Source: JAWLHA01 sp041690535
Lineage (GTDB): Bacteria; Pseudomonadota; Gammaproteobacteria; Thiohalomonadales; Thiohalomonadaceae
Length of the DNA: 64,000 nt
Direction of reading: 5' to 3'
NCBI GenBank assembly: GCA_041690535.1
Contig: JAWLHA010000006.1
Location: forward strand, 47,181 to 111,180
The notes below the pieces were generated by a model. That model saw only the letters and a list, made by a program, of their open reading frames with translations, was not told the origin of the DNA and searched no databases. Numbering within the stretch: the stretch's first letter is position 1; every line of letters starts with the position of its first letter. Below, one piece after another: positions 8,776 through 20,990 of this stretch. The translations under genes and the position numbers were made by a program.

Positions 8776-8987
8776 CCCTGCAGTGGTGGCCAGGGTGAAC
8801 TCCCAAGAGCAATGTAAGTTCTTGAAAGCAGGTCGTCGGCCGCATGGATGGAAGATGATTGCTCCTGCATAATCTTCACTCCCGACATCCATGTCGGTCG
8901 TATTCACAGCGTTACCTGCTTTCAAGGACTTACGTCGCTCACAGCACGGCCGTGACGTTAGTATGCGTTCACCCTGCCGTGGTGGCA
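8776..8987. repeat. Nested inverted-repeat element between tsaE and amiC
   Basis: Twenty-base arms at 8814-8833 (GTAAGTTCTTGAAAGCAGGT) and 8914-8933 are inverted copies with one mismatch. Outside them CAGGGTGAAC (8791-8800) is mirrored by GTTCACCCTG (8967-8976), and a near-identical 15-base word (CCCTGCAGTGGTGGC, with one change in the second copy) stands at both ends. The right shoulder (CGTCGCTCACAGCACGGCC) recurs in altered form at 38724-38750. This looks like a small mobile palindromic element rather than a terminator. It and the amiC leader fill the 340-bp gap, and no gene is seen. Confidence 0.55.
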
Positions 8988-9118
8988 CTCACAGTTGATT
9001 TTTCTTCGCCTGACGACTAACTTACTCTAGAATCTTCAAAAAGATCTCTAGCTTGAGGTTGTAACTAGCAGATCGAAATAAGTTTTTCTGGTTCAGGGAG
9101 TCTAGAAGGGGAGAGCGC

Positions 9119-10423
9119 GTGGGTCCGCTCACACGTATTGTCGGCATTCTGTTCCTGTGGGCGGCGGCGAGCTTCGCGTGGGCCGACGCCCAGGTGGAGG
9201 GGGTGCGTATCTGGCCCGCACCCGACCACACGCGCCTTGTCCTCGATCTTAGTGGGCCGGTGGAGCACACAGTATTTTCCCTCGCCAATCCCGAGCGCCT
9301 GGTGATCGACATCGACGAGGCACGCCTGCTCGCAAACATCGATTTCGATTACAGCGAAACCCTCCTGAAGGGGATCCGCACCGGCATTCGCGACAAGACC
9401 GGACTGCGGGTGGTGCTGGACCTGAAATCCAGGGTGCGTCCCAAGACCTTCCTGCTGCGCCCCAACGGTGACTATGGCCACCGGCTGGTCATTGACCTGG
9501 AGGACACCGCCCGGCGCACCCCGCCGAAGGCCCCCGATCCCCGGCCGGATGTGGCCCGCAGCGTGATCGTGGCCATTGATGCGGGGCATGGGGGGGACGA
9601 CCCGGGTGCCATCGGCCCCGGCCGCACCTACGAGAAGGATGTGGTGCTCGCCATCGCCCGAAGGCTTCGCAGCCTGGTGGAGAAGGAGTACGGCATGCAG
9701 GCGGTGATGATCCGCGATGGGGACTACTTTATCGGGCTCGACCGACGCGCCCAGATCGCCCGGGAGCATCGGGCCGACTTGTTCGTCTCGATTCATGCCG
9801 ACGCCTTTCGCGATCCCCGGGTCGGCGGCGCCTCCGTGTACGCCCTCTCCCAACGGGGCGCCTCCAGTGAGCACGCGCGTCTGCTGGCAGAGAAGGAAAA
9901 CGCCTCTGACCTGGTGGGCGGGGTGAGCCTGGATGACAAGGATGATCTGTTGCGCTCGGTACTGCTGGACCTCTCGCAGACGGCGACCATCGAAGCGAGC
10001 ATGAATCTGGGGGCGGTGGTCCTGACGCAGCTTGATGGCGTGGCGAAACTGCACAAGCGCAAGGTGGAGCAGGCGGCGTTCCGGGTGCTGAAGTCGCCCG
10101 ACATCCCGTCCATCCTGGTGGAAGCCGGGTTCATCAGCAATCCCAAGGAGGAGCGCGTGCTGCGCAGTGCGAAACACCAGCAGCAGATCGCCGAGGCGAT
10201 CATGGCGGGGATTCGTGGCCACTTCCGCAGCAATCCTCCGCGCGGGACCCTGCTGACCGCGGTGTCCGAAAGGCAGCATGTGATCGCCCGCGGCGACACC
10301 CTCTCCGGTTTGGCCCAGCAGTATCGTGTCAGTGCAGAGCGTCTGCGCGATATCAATCGCCTCGAGGGCAACGTACTGAAGGTGGGGGATACCTTGACCA
10401 TTCCCGGCGTAACCGACGGCTAG
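9119..10423 (+). CDS. amiC: N-acetylmuramoyl-L-alanine amidase AmiC/AmiB type
   Basis: This periplasmic zinc amidase cleaves stem peptides from murein during cell separation. The 434 residues run: signal peptide (1-22), AMIN domain (about 25-125), Amidase_3 domain (about 155-370) with AIDAGHGGDDPG, SIHADAF and the ILVEAGFISNPKE metal/active-site segment, then a C-terminal LysM (about 388-430, IARGDTLSGLAQQYRV). The start is a GTG at 9119 behind GGGGAGAG. The LysM tail is typical of AmiB-like copies in the mutL neighbourhood, so amiB would be an equally fair symbol. Confidence 0.9.
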   Translation: MGPLTRIVGILFLWAAASFAWADAQVEGVRIWPAPDHTRLVLDLSGPVEHTVFSLANPERLVIDIDEARLLANIDFDYSETLLKGIRTGIRDKTGLRVVLDLKSRVRPKTFLLRPNGDYGHRLVIDLEDTARRTPPKAPDPRPDVARSVIVAIDAGHGGDDPGAIGPGRTYEKDVVLAIARRLRSLVEKEYGMQAVMIRDGDYFIGLDRRAQIAREHRADLFVSIHADAFRDPRVGGASVYALSQRGASSEHARLLAEKENASDLVGGVSLDDKDDLLRSVLLDLSQTATIEASMNLGAVVLTQLDGVAKLHKRKVEQAAFRVLKSPDIPSILVEAGFISNPKEERVLRSAKHQQQIAEAIMAGIRGHFRSNPPRGTLLTAVSERQHVIARGDTLSGLAQQYRVSAERLRDINRLEGNVLKVGDTLTIPGVTDG

Positions 10424-10469
10424 GCGCCGCCCTTCCCCGAAGGGTTGGGGCCTTCTTCGGGACCGCGGA

Positions 10470-10500
10470 GGGCGGTTTCGCCCCCGGGCGTTTTCTTTTA
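10470..10500 (+). terminator. Hairpin with downstream T tract, amiC-mutL gap
   Basis: GGGCG and CGCCC flank a GTTT loop (10470-10483), followed seven bases later by a T-rich run TTTTCTTTTA (10491-10500). It may attenuate readthrough from amiC into mutL. The stem is short and the gap before the T run weakens the call. Confidence 0.4.
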
Positions 10501-10512
10501 AGCTACGCCGCC

Positions 10513-12255
10513 ATGGACCGACCCGCCGCCCCCCGTCGCATTCAGCGCCTCTCTCAACAGCTCGCAAACCAGATCGCCGCCGGTGAGGTGGTGGAGCGCC
10601 CCGCGTCGGTGCTCAAGGAGCTGCTGGAGAACAGCGCGGATGCCGGTGCGAGGCTGATCGAGGTCGAGGTGGAGCAGGGGGGGACTCGGCTGCTGCGGGT
10701 GCGGGACGACGGCTGCGGGATCCACCAGGATGACCTTGCCTTGGCCCTGTCACCCCATGCGACCAGCAAGATTCGCGATCAGGGCGACCTTGTTCGGGTC
10801 GCCAGCCTCGGTTTTCGGGGCGAAGCCCTGGCGAGTATCGCCTCCGTGTCGCGATTGACCATCACCAGCAGGATGGCGGGCGCAGGGGAGGCGTGGCAGT
10901 TGGAGGGGCTCGTCCAGGGGCCGGTTCCTGCGGCGCTGCCAGCCGGGACCTCGGTGGAAGTGCGGGATCTCTTCTACAACACCCCGGCCCGGCGCAAATT
11001 CCTGCGCAGCGAACGCACGGAGTTCAGCCACATCGAAGAGGTGTTTCGCCGATTTGTCCTCAGCCGAAGTGATACGGCTTTCACCCTGCGCCACAACGGA
11101 CGCCAAATCATGCGGTTGCGTGCGGGCGCGGCGGGAGATCTGGGGCGTGTGGGTGCAGTGCTGGGAGCTTCGTTCGTCGAACATGCGCAAGCGGTCGAGT
11201 TCGAAGCGGCTGGCATGCGCCTGTGGGGGTGGGCGGCGCAACCGGAGTTTTCCCGGCCGCAGAACGACATGCAGTACTTCTACGTGAACGGCCGGGTCAT
11301 TCGCGACAAGCTCGTGAATCACGCGGTGCGGCAGGCCTTCGAGGAGCGGCTGCCCGAGGGGCGTTTCCCGGCCTATGTCCTCTATTTCGAGTTGGACCCG
11401 GCGCTCGTGGATGTCAATGTCCACCCCACCAAGCACGAGGTGCGCTTTCGCGAGGCGCGCATGGTGCATGATTTCATCCACCGGGGGCTTTCCCGGGCCT
11501 TGGCAGGGGACGCTGCTGAGGAAGACCTTGCAATGGGGCATGTCGTGCGGGAGTCTTCCCGACCTTATGTCGCGCCGCTCATGGCGGCGGCATCCCGCGG
11601 CGCCGGACGGGCCGCCCTGGCCGCCTGCGATGCCCTGTACCGGGCTTCCAGGCCGCAATCTCCCGCCAAGGTTGCCCCCGTGGCACCGGCCGGGCCCCTC
11701 GGCACGGCCCTGGCTCTGTTGCAGGGACGCTATGTGCTGGCGGAGGATGGCAGCGGTCTGGTGGTGGTGAACCTGGACGCGGCCATAACGCGGATCGCCA
11801 CCGGGAGACTGCTCGCGGCACGCCAGGCCGGGGCGGTGCGTCCCCAGCCCTTGCTCATTCCCGAAACGGTGGAGCTGGACATGGGGCTTGCCGAGTGGGC
11901 CGAGGCGCACCCGGATGCACTTCTGGCACTCGGTCTCGATGTGGATCGTCTGGGACCCGACACGCTGGTCGTGCGGCAGATCCCCGCACTGTTGCGGGGG
12001 GCAGAGGTCAAACCGCTGGTGGGAAAAGTGGTGAGGATGTTGGCCGATGGGGCTGCGACCGAGCTGGTGCTGCAGGTGATGGCAGGGTTCGTGCTGGTGG
12101 ACCGGCGGATGAGTGTCTCGGAGATGAATGCCCTGCTGCGGGAGGTCGAGGCGTTGCCGTCCCAGGAGAGCGCCCCTTGCTGGGGGCGGTTGACCGCGCA
12201 TCAACTGGACCAACTTGCAGGCGGCAAGGGGCAACCAGAGGCAGGAGAGTGTTGA
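10513..12255 (+). CDS. mutL: DNA mismatch repair protein MutL
   Basis: MutL couples MutS mismatch recognition to strand incision and excision. The N-terminal GHKL ATPase is complete: [21 protein letters not shown] (motif I, about residues 24-44), DDGCGI (motif II), HATSKI and [10 protein letters not shown] (motif III). The C-terminal dimerisation domain spans roughly residues 390-575 and lacks the DQHAxxERxxYE endonuclease motif, as in methyl-directed E. coli-type MutL. At 580 residues it is full length. The last 7 bases overlap the miaA start. Confidence 0.95.
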   Translation: MDRPAAPRRIQRLSQQLANQIAAGEVVERPASVLKELLENSADAGARLIEVEVEQGGTRLLRVRDDGCGIHQDDLALALSPHATSKIRDQGDLVRVASLGFRGEALASIASVSRLTITSRMAGAGEAWQLEGLVQGPVPAALPAGTSVEVRDLFYNTPARRKFLRSERTEFSHIEEVFRRFVLSRSDTAFTLRHNGRQIMRLRAGAAGDLGRVGAVLGASFVEHAQAVEFEAAGMRLWGWAAQPEFSRPQNDMQYFYVNGRVIRDKLVNHAVRQAFEERLPEGRFPAYVLYFELDPALVDVNVHPTKHEVRFREARMVHDFIHRGLSRALAGDAAEEDLAMGHVVRESSRPYVAPLMAAASRGAGRAALAACDALYRASRPQSPAKVAPVAPAGPLGTALALLQGRYVLAEDGSGLVVVNLDAAITRIATGRLLAARQAGAVRPQPLLIPETVELDMGLAEWAEAHPDALLALGLDVDRLGPDTLVVRQIPALLRGAEVKPLVGKVVRMLADGAATELVLQVMAGFVLVDRRMSVSEMNALLREVEALPSQESAPCWGRLTAHQLDQLAGGKGQPEAGEC

Positions 12256-13196
12256 ACGGCCATCAGCGTCCGCCCGCTATCTTTATTATGGGGCCGACCG
12301 CGGCGGGTAAAACCGACCTGGCGGTGGCCTTGGCTGAGCGGCTGGCGGTGGAGATCATCAGTGTCGATTCGGCCATGGTGTTTCGGGAGATGGACATCGG
12401 AACGGCCAAGCCGGACCCCTCGGTGCTGGAGCGCGCGCCACACCGCCTGATTGACATCCTCGATCCAAGTGAGTCTTATTCGGCCGCCCGATTTCGTGAA
12501 GATGCGCTGGGGGAGATGGCCGCCATCACCGCGTCCGGCGGCATTCCGTTGCTGGTCGGCGGCACCGGGCTCTATTTCCGCGCCCTTGAGCGGGGGTTGT
12601 CAGAGTTGCCCCACGGGGACCCGGCCGTGAGGGCCCGCATCGACGCCCAGGCATCGCGTCTCGGGTGGGGGGGGCTGCACGAGCGGTTGGCCAAGGTGGA
12701 TCCTGCCTCGGCGCAGCGGATCCACCCGAATGATCCCCAACGGCTGCAGCGCGCCCTGGAGGTCTACGAGCTCACCGGGCGCCCCATGAGTGACCTGTGG
12801 GCTGAGGGCGTGGGTGGCCAGCTGCCTTATGCGGTGAGCAAGCTGGTGGTGGCCCCCGCCGATCGTGAGCTGCTGCGCGGGCGCATCGGCCGGCGGTTCG
12901 AGGCCATGCTCGAGGCGGGCTTTGTGGCCGAGGTGGAGCGACTTTACGCACGGGGGGACCTGAGGGCCGATTTGCCGGCGATCCGCTGTGTGGGTTATCG
13001 CCAGGTGTGGCAGTACCTGGAGGGGGAGAGTGACTATCGAACGATGGTGGAACGGGCGATCACGGCCAGCCGCCAGTACGCCAAGCGCCAGCTGACCTGG
13101 TTGAGACCGGAACCGGATGCCCTGTGGCTCGATTCAACCGATCCGAAATTGCTCGACAAGGCCTTGAAAAGACTGGCCCCCGTCTCCATTCTATGA
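12249..13196 (+). CDS. miaA: tRNA dimethylallyltransferase
   Basis: MiaA adds the dimethylallyl group to A37 of tRNAs reading UNN codons. The 315-residue product has the P-loop [11 protein letters not shown] near residue 16, the substrate motif [19 protein letters not shown] near 38, and the family segments [10 protein letters not shown] and RCVGYRQVW. The likely start is GTG at 12249 (seven bases after an AGAGG), overlapping mutL by 7 bp. TTG at 12252 is the alternative. Length equals the E. coli protein to within a residue. Confidence 0.94.
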   Translation: MLNGHQRPPAIFIMGPTAAGKTDLAVALAERLAVEIISVDSAMVFREMDIGTAKPDPSVLERAPHRLIDILDPSESYSAARFREDALGEMAAITASGGIPLLVGGTGLYFRALERGLSELPHGDPAVRARIDAQASRLGWGGLHERLAKVDPASAQRIHPNDPQRLQRALEVYELTGRPMSDLWAEGVGGQLPYAVSKLVVAPADRELLRGRIGRRFEAMLEAGFVAEVERLYARGDLRADLPAIRCVGYRQVWQYLEGESDYRTMVERAITASRQYAKRQLTWLRPEPDALWLDSTDPKLLDKALKRLAPVSIL

Positions 13197-13333
13197 GCCT
13201 TGAGGTGTGTGCTACACTCACAAGGAACATCCACCTTGGGTCCAGAGTCTTACGTTCCTAAACCGACATTCAAGACATCATGGGTTTTCTTGGAGCGCGA
13301 GTTGCGCCGCATAATAACAAAAGGAGCTATCCA

Positions 13334-13597
13334 ATGAGTAAAGGGCAAGCATTGCAAGACCCGTTTCTTAATGCCCTTCGTAAAGAGCGAATCCCGGTCT
13401 CGATCTACCTGGTGAATGGAATCAAGTTGCAGGGCCAGATCGAATCGTTCGACCAGTTCGTCGTGCTGCTGAAGAACTCTGTCAGCCAGATGGTGTACAA
13501 GCACGCCATCTCGACGGTGGTCCCGGCCCGGAATGTAAAGCTGAGTTTTGCAGCCCCAGCCCAGGAAGAGTCAGGTCCTGCTCACACTAGCTTCTGA
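13334..13597 (+). CDS. hfq: RNA chaperone Hfq
   Basis: Hfq is the hexameric Sm-like chaperone that pairs small RNAs with mRNAs. The 87-residue product keeps the Sm1 core ([20 protein letters not shown] and [20 protein letters not shown]) and Sm2 ([10 protein letters not shown]). Its acidic tail is about 15 residues shorter than in E. coli. The ATG at 13334 follows AAAAGGAG at normal spacing, and an upstream in-frame ATG at 13280 lacks a ribosome site. It lies between miaA and hflX as expected. Confidence 0.97.
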   Translation: MSKGQALQDPFLNALRKERIPVSIYLVNGIKLQGQIESFDQFVVLLKNSVSQMVYKHAISTVVPARNVKLSFAAPAQEESGPAHTSF

Positions 13598-13626
13598 ATA
13601 CCGCCCCGCGGGTCCCGGAGGTCTGC

Positions 13627-14910
13627 TTGTTTGAGCGTCCCAAAAGCGGCGAGCGCGCCGCTTTGGTCCATTTGTATTTACAGCAGGAGAGCGACCGCGA
13701 GGATCTGGAGGAATTCCGGGAACTCGCGGTGTCTGCAGGGGCCCTGCCCGTTGCGGTGATCACCGGCAATCGTCGCCTTCCCGAGCCGAAGTATTTCGTC
13801 GGCAGCGGGAAGGCCGACGAGATTCGCGCGATCGTCGAGCAGGAGCAGGTGGAACTGGTGCTGGTCAATCACGCCTTGACTCCGGCGCAGGAGCGCAACC
13901 TCGAGCGATTGCTCGGCTGCCGGGTTTTGGACCGCACCGGGCTGATCCTCGACATCTTCGCTCAACGGGCACGTTCCCATGAAGGTAAGCTTCAGGTGGA
14001 GCTTGCCCAGCTGCGGCACCTCTCCACCCGCCTGGTCCGCGGCTGGACTCATCTGGAGCGGCAGAAGGGCGGTATTGGCCTGCGCGGTCCCGGTGAGACC
14101 CAGCTGGAGACGGACCGGCGCCTCATTGGGGAGCGCATCAAACTGCTGGGCAAACGGCTCGAGAAGGTCACGCGGCAGCGGGACCAGAGTCGCCGGGCAC
14201 GGCTGCGGGCGGAGATCCCCTCGCTTTCACTGGTCGGCTACACCAATGCCGGCAAGTCGACGCTTTTCAACCAGCTGACCACCGGGGATGTGTATGCGGC
14301 GGATCAGCTGTTCGCGACCCTTGACCCCACGTTGCGGCGGTTGGAACTCCCGGGCGGAGGCAGCGTCGTATTGGCAGATACGGTGGGTTTTATCCGCCAT
14401 TTGCCCCATGATCTGGTCGCTGCGTTCCGCGCCACCCTGGAAGAGACACGCGAAGCCGACCTGCTGCTACACGTGATCGACGGGAGTGACCCGGAGCGTA
14501 CCGGCAAGATCGAGCAGGTCAACCAGGTGTTGACGGAGATTGGTGCCGAATCAGTGCCCCAGCTCCAGGTCTTCAACAAGATCGACCTCATGGAGGAGGC
14601 GCAGCCCCACCTCGAGCGGGACGAGCACGGTCTGCCTGCCAGGGTCTACCTGTCGGCGGCCACCGGGGAGGGGGCAGAGCTGCTGGTGCAGGCGGTGGCC
14701 GAGCGCATTCAAGGGGGGCGGGCGCGGCGCCAGCTGCAGTTGCCGCCCCAGGCAGGCCGACTTCGGGCCCGCCTCTATGAGCTGGGCAGCGTTCTGGAGG
14801 AGCGGATCGACGAGGATGGCGGCTGGCTCCTGGAAATCGACATTCAGCGGCGCAGCCTCGAAATTCTGCGCCAGCAGTCGGAGTTTGCCGACTATTTGTC
14901 TGCGGAGTAG
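13627..14910 (+). CDS. hflX: GTPase HflX, ribosome rescue/splitting factor
   Basis: HflX is a ribosome-associated GTPase that splits stalled or heat-damaged 70S ribosomes. The 427-residue product has the N-terminal HflX domain ending in KGGIGLRGPGETQLETDRR, then the G domain with G1 GYTNAGKST near residue 203, G3 DTVGF and G4 NKID. The start is an unusual TTG at 13627 preceded by GGAGG at five bases, and the opening MFERPKSGERAALVH matches E. coli MFDRYDAGEQAVLVH. It starts 29 bp after hfq. Confidence 0.95.
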   Translation: MFERPKSGERAALVHLYLQQESDREDLEEFRELAVSAGALPVAVITGNRRLPEPKYFVGSGKADEIRAIVEQEQVELVLVNHALTPAQERNLERLLGCRVLDRTGLILDIFAQRARSHEGKLQVELAQLRHLSTRLVRGWTHLERQKGGIGLRGPGETQLETDRRLIGERIKLLGKRLEKVTRQRDQSRRARLRAEIPSLSLVGYTNAGKSTLFNQLTTGDVYAADQLFATLDPTLRRLELPGGGSVVLADTVGFIRHLPHDLVAAFRATLEETREADLLLHVIDGSDPERTGKIEQVNQVLTEIGAESVPQLQVFNKIDLMEEAQPHLERDEHGLPARVYLSAATGEGAELLVQAVAERIQGGRARRQLQLPPQAGRLRARLYELGSVLEERIDEDGGWLLEIDIQRRSLEILRQQSEFADYLSAE

Positions 14911-14994
14911 CCGACATTGCCATTAGGGGATAAGCTCCCTAGAATTTTCTTCGGGTTAGTCAACAGCTACCTACAATCGATATTGGAGTGACCA

Positions 14995-16152
14995 ATGGCC
15001 TGGAACGAACCGGGTGGTTCCGGGGGGCGTGACCCCTGGGGCGGCCGTAACGACCAGGGTCCACCGGACCTGGATGAAGTGATCCGCAAACTGCAGGGGC
15101 GGCTTGGACGCCTGTTCGGCGGCAAGGGGGGCGGCGGTTCCGGCGCCAGCGTCGGCGCCGGTGGGCTCGGCCTCGTTTTGATCATTGCCCTGCTGGTGTG
15201 GGCCGCCTCCGGCATCTATATCGTAGATGAAGGCAAGCGCGCAGTGGTCCTGCAGTTCGGCGCCTACCAGGCGACTACCGCGCCGGGCCCCCACTGGCAT
15301 CCCCGTTTCGTGCAGAGCGTCCACATCGTCGATGTGGAGAACGTCCGCAGTATGGAGGTGGGCTATCGGGCCGACGAGGCACTGATGCTCACTCAGGACG
15401 AGAACATCATCGACATCAAGTTCGCCGTTCAGTATCAGGTAAAGGAACCTCGGGACTATCTGTTCAACGTCCGGGATCCTGATGCAACGCTGCGCCAAGT
15501 GGTGGAGAGCGCGGTGCGTGAGGTGGTGGGCAAGAGCAAGATGGACTTCGTCATCACCGGCGGGCGCAGCGAGATCGTGGCCCGTGCGAGGGAGCTCGTT
15601 CAAGGGGTTCTCGATGAATACAAAACCGGGTTGATGCTCATCAACCTGACCATGCAGGATGCCCAGGCCCCGGAACAGGTACAGCACGCCTTTGCGGACG
15701 CGGTGAAGGCCCGTGAGGACGAGCAGCGCCTGAAGAATGAGGCGGAGGCGTATGCAAATGACGTTCTGCCCAAGGCGCGCGGTGCCGCGGCGCGTGTCCT
15801 TGAGGAGGCGCAGGCCTACAAGGAGCAGGTGGTTGCCGAGGCGGACGGTGAAGCGGCCCGCTTCGAGAAGATCCTCGGTGAGTATGCCAAGGCACCGAGC
15901 GTCACCCGCGAACGCCTCTATCTGGAGTCGCTCGAGTCCGTACTTCAACGCAGCAGCAAGGTCATGGTTGATACTCAGGGCAGCAACCTGCTCTACCTGC
16001 CGCTCGATCAGGTCGTTCGTGGAGGGGCCCGCCTGGGCGAACCTCAGGTGGGGGCCGTCGGCCAGTCCGTGTTGAACGACGCCAAGGAGCGTCAGACCCA
16101 ACGCAGTGCAACCGACATGCGCACCGACATGCGTCGTAGGGAGGTACGTTGA
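14995..16152 (+). CDS. hflK: FtsH protease regulator HflK
   Basis: HflK and HflC form an SPFH-family complex that encloses the FtsH membrane protease on the periplasmic side. The 385-residue product has a Gly-rich cytoplasmic leader (RDPWGGRNDQGPPDLDE), one membrane segment at about residues 56-75, the SPFH core (GAYQATTAPGPHWHPRF) and a helical tail. Its stop TGA overlaps the hflC ATG by one base, so the two are translationally coupled. Confidence 0.95.
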   Translation: MAWNEPGGSGGRDPWGGRNDQGPPDLDEVIRKLQGRLGRLFGGKGGGGSGASVGAGGLGLVLIIALLVWAASGIYIVDEGKRAVVLQFGAYQATTAPGPHWHPRFVQSVHIVDVENVRSMEVGYRADEALMLTQDENIIDIKFAVQYQVKEPRDYLFNVRDPDATLRQVVESAVREVVGKSKMDFVITGGRSEIVARARELVQGVLDEYKTGLMLINLTMQDAQAPEQVQHAFADAVKAREDEQRLKNEAEAYANDVLPKARGAAARVLEEAQAYKEQVVAEADGEAARFEKILGEYAKAPSVTRERLYLESLESVLQRSSKVMVDTQGSNLLYLPLDQVVRGGARLGEPQVGAVGQSVLNDAKERQTQRSATDMRTDMRRREVR

Positions 16153-17027
16153 TGAATCGCGGAATGAGTATCTTCCTGGTGCTCCTGCTGATCGTGGCGG
16201 GGGTCCTGTCGATGTCCGTCTTCACCGTGAAGGAGCACGAGTTGGCGGTGAAGTTCCAGCTGGGTGAGTTCGTCGAGGCGGACTACAAGCCGGGGCTTCA
16301 CTTCAAGATCCCGCTGGTGCAGAACGTGCGAAAGTTCGATGGCCGGGTGATGACCCTGGATGCCGAACCGGAACGTTATCTCACCTTCGAGAAGAAGAAC
16401 GTCATCGTCGACGCCTTCGTGAAGTGGCGCATTTATGATGTGGGGCAGTATTACAAGACCACGGGCGGTGATGACCGGCGCGCCAACCAGCGCCTGTCCC
16501 AGGTGGTGAAGGAAGGGCTGCGCAACGAGTTTGGCAAACGCACCATTCAGGAGACGATCTCGGGGGAACGCGCCCAGATCATGAACATCATGAAGGACCA
16601 GTTTTCGGAGCAGGCCAAGCCGTTCGGTATCCAGGTGGTCGATGTGCGCATCAAGCGCATCGAGCTGCCTTCCGAAGTGAGCTCCTCCGTCTACCAGCGC
16701 ATGGAAGCGGAACGCACCCGTGTCGCCAAGGATTTGCGTAGCCGCGGTGCGGAAGCGGCGGAACGCATCCGCGCCGATGCGGACCGCCAGCGTACGGTTC
16801 TGCTGGCGGAGGCCTATCGGGACGCGGAGCGGACCCGCGGTGAAGGCGATGCGGTGGCGGCGGAGATCTATGCCAAGGCGTATGGCAAGGATCAGGAGTT
16901 CTATCGCTTCTACCGTAGCCTGCAGGCGTACCGGCAGGTTTTCAACAAACCCGAAGACGTCCTGGTGCTCGACCCCAACTCCGACTTCTTCAAGTACTTC
17001 AAAGATAACATCGGGCGCGTACAATAA
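16152..17027 (+). CDS. hflC: FtsH protease regulator HflC
   Basis: HflC is the SPFH partner of HflK. The 291-residue product has an N-terminal membrane anchor (about residues 5-24), the conserved VKEHELAVKFQLGEF opening of the periplasmic domain, a coiled-coil region (about 200-250) and the terminal FFKYFKDN segment typical of HflC. The ATG at 16152 overlaps the hflK stop; a TTG three bases earlier is less likely. A strong terminator follows at 17048. Confidence 0.95.
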   Translation: MNRGMSIFLVLLLIVAGVLSMSVFTVKEHELAVKFQLGEFVEADYKPGLHFKIPLVQNVRKFDGRVMTLDAEPERYLTFEKKNVIVDAFVKWRIYDVGQYYKTTGGDDRRANQRLSQVVKEGLRNEFGKRTIQETISGERAQIMNIMKDQFSEQAKPFGIQVVDVRIKRIELPSEVSSSVYQRMEAERTRVAKDLRSRGAEAAERIRADADRQRTVLLAEAYRDAERTRGEGDAVAAEIYAKAYGKDQEFYRFYRSLQAYRQVFNKPEDVLVLDPNSDFFKYFKDNIGRVQ

Positions 17028-17047
17028 GGGACTCGCCTGAATCCATC

Positions 17048-17075
17048 CGGGCGGCTTCGCGCCGCCCGTTTTTTT
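17048..17075 (+). terminator. Intrinsic terminator after hflC
   Basis: An 8-bp perfect stem CGGGCGGC / GCCGCCCG closes a five-base loop and is followed directly by seven T residues. It ends the hfq-hflX-hflKC transcript, 20 bp after the hflC stop. Confidence 0.9.
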
Positions 17076-17093
17076 GTGTGGGGATAACCAAGA

Positions 17094-17279
17094 GTGTCGG
17101 ACCTCTGGGTCGCTTTGGCGTTGGTGCTCGTGATCGAAGGACTGCTGCCAGCCGTATCGCCGCGGCTGTTCAGGCGGGCCCTGTATACCATGACGGAAAC
17201 GGACGACCGCTCTCTCCGCACATCAGGCCTCATCAGCATGGCGCTCGGCGCTCTCATCCTCTACCTGCTTAGGCACTGA
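17094..17279 (+). CDS. yjeT: DUF2065 small membrane protein (YjeT family)
   Basis: This 61-residue inner-membrane protein of unknown function has two predicted helices (about residues 5-22 and 43-60) separated by a short loop. The family signature SPRLFRRALYTM and the terminal GLISMALGALILYLL match DUF2065, which nearly always lies between hflC and purA. The start is a GTG at 17094. It is 1 bp from the hisZ ATG. Confidence 0.85.
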   Translation: MSDLWVALALVLVIEGLLPAVSPRLFRRALYTMTETDDRSLRTSGLISMALGALILYLLRH

Positions 17280-17280
17280 C

Positions 17281-19834
<2,554 letters not shown>

Positions 19835-19850
19835 GATCCTTGTGAAACAG

Positions 19851-19877
19851 AGAAGCCCGGTGAATCACCGGGCTTCT
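19851..19877. terminator. Bidirectional terminator between purA and the iron ABC operon
   Basis: AGAAGCCCGGTG and CACCGGGCTTCT form a perfect 12-bp stem around three bases. T-rich sequence follows on the plus side. It separates convergent purA (plus) and the iron ABC genes (minus). Confidence 0.85.
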
Positions 19878-19943
19878 TCGTTTCGGGAGAACCTCTCCGG
19901 GGGATGCGGCCGGGTGCGGTTCCGAGCCGCTCCCCGCGCTCCG

Positions 19944-20990
19944 CTACTCCTGGGCCGGAAACACCGCAACGTGCGCCACATCGAGGCGCACACCGATGCG
20001 CTCGCCGATGCGGTGGTCGTGATGGCTCTGCACCGTGCACAGGAGTTCCGTACCGCTCGGCAGACCCAGCGTGTACAGGTATTCGGCACCCCGAAAGGCC
20101 TTCCCGATCACCTCCAGGCGCAACGGTGCCCCATCATCGTGCACCAGATCGTCTGGGCGCAGGAGGAGGTGGACCCGGCGGCCCGGCCGGCAGTGGGCGG
20201 GAAAGACCCCTGCTATGGTGCCGAGCTCGGTGTCGATGGCCCCGGGCTCGCGCACCACCCCGGGCAGCATTCGGCCTTGGCCAATGAAGTCGGCCACGAA
20301 CCGATCGGCGGGCTCGTGGTACAACCGATACCCGCTGTCCCACTGACGCAGCCGCCCCCCTTGCACCACGCCGATGACATCGGCCATGGCGAAGGCCTCC
20401 AGCTGGTCGTGGGTGACCAGTATCGCGGTCACGCGGTCTCTCTTCAGCAGTTCACGAATCTCGCGGGCAAGCTGTTCCCGCAGCTCCACATCGAGGCTCG
20501 AGAAGGGCTCATCCAGCAACAGGATCTCCGGGCGGGGGGCCATGGCCCGGGCCAGGGCGACGCGCTGCTGCTGCCCTCCGGAGAGCTGATGGGGATACTT
20601 GCTGCCTGCCCCCTCGAGCTCGACCAGGCAGAGTAACTCGTCCACCCGCGCCTGCTGTTCCCTTCGGCCCCACTGGCGCAGGCCAAAGGCCACATTGTCC
20701 GCGACGTTCAGGTGCGGAAAGAGGGCGAAGTCCTGGAACACCATGCCAACCCGCCGCTGTTCCGGCGGCTGGCTGTTCGAGGGGGTGGATACGACCCGTC
20801 CGCCGAGGCGGATCTCCCCCCGACTCACCGGTTCAAACCCGGCGATGGCGCGGAGCAGCGTGGTTTTTCCGCAGCCGCTCGGTCCGAGGAGGCAACCGAT
20901 GTCCCCCTCTTCCAGGGCGAGGCTGATTGCCTCCACCACCGGCTGGCCACGATAGCCTACACTGACCTGGTTGAGTTCAAGCTGATGCAT
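19944..20990 (-). CDS. fbpC: Ferric iron ABC transporter ATP-binding protein
   Basis: This cytoplasmic ATPase powers ferric iron import with the adjacent permease and binding protein. The 348 residues comprise an ABC domain (Walker A GPSGCGKTT near 36, signature LSGGQQQR near 134, Walker B LLLDEP) and a C-terminal TOBE-like regulatory domain (about 245-348). The start ATG at 20988-20990 (MHQLELNQVSVGY) overlaps the end of the permease gene by 14 bp. The longer open frame upstream is the permease read in another frame. Confidence 0.9.
   Translation of the reverse strand: MHQLELNQVSVGYRGQPVVEAISLALEEGDIGCLLGPSGCGKTTLLRAIAGFEPVSRGEIRLGGRVVSTPSNSQPPEQRRVGMVFQDFALFPHLNVADNVAFGLRQWGRREQQARVDELLCLVELEGAGSKYPHQLSGGQQQRVALARAMAPRPEILLLDEPFSSLDVELREQLAREIRELLKRDRVTAILVTHDQLEAFAMADVIGVVQGGRLRQWDSGYRLYHEPADRFVADFIGQGRMLPGVVREPGAIDTELGTIAGVFPAHCRPGRRVHLLLRPDDLVHDDGAPLRLEVIGKAFRGAEYLYTLGLPSGTELLCTVQSHHDHRIGERIGVRLDVAHVAVFPAQE

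Noticed and set aside
9065..10567. 500-codon open frame antisense to amiC
   Set aside because: It is a by-product of high GC codon bias; the sense strand encodes a clear amidase.
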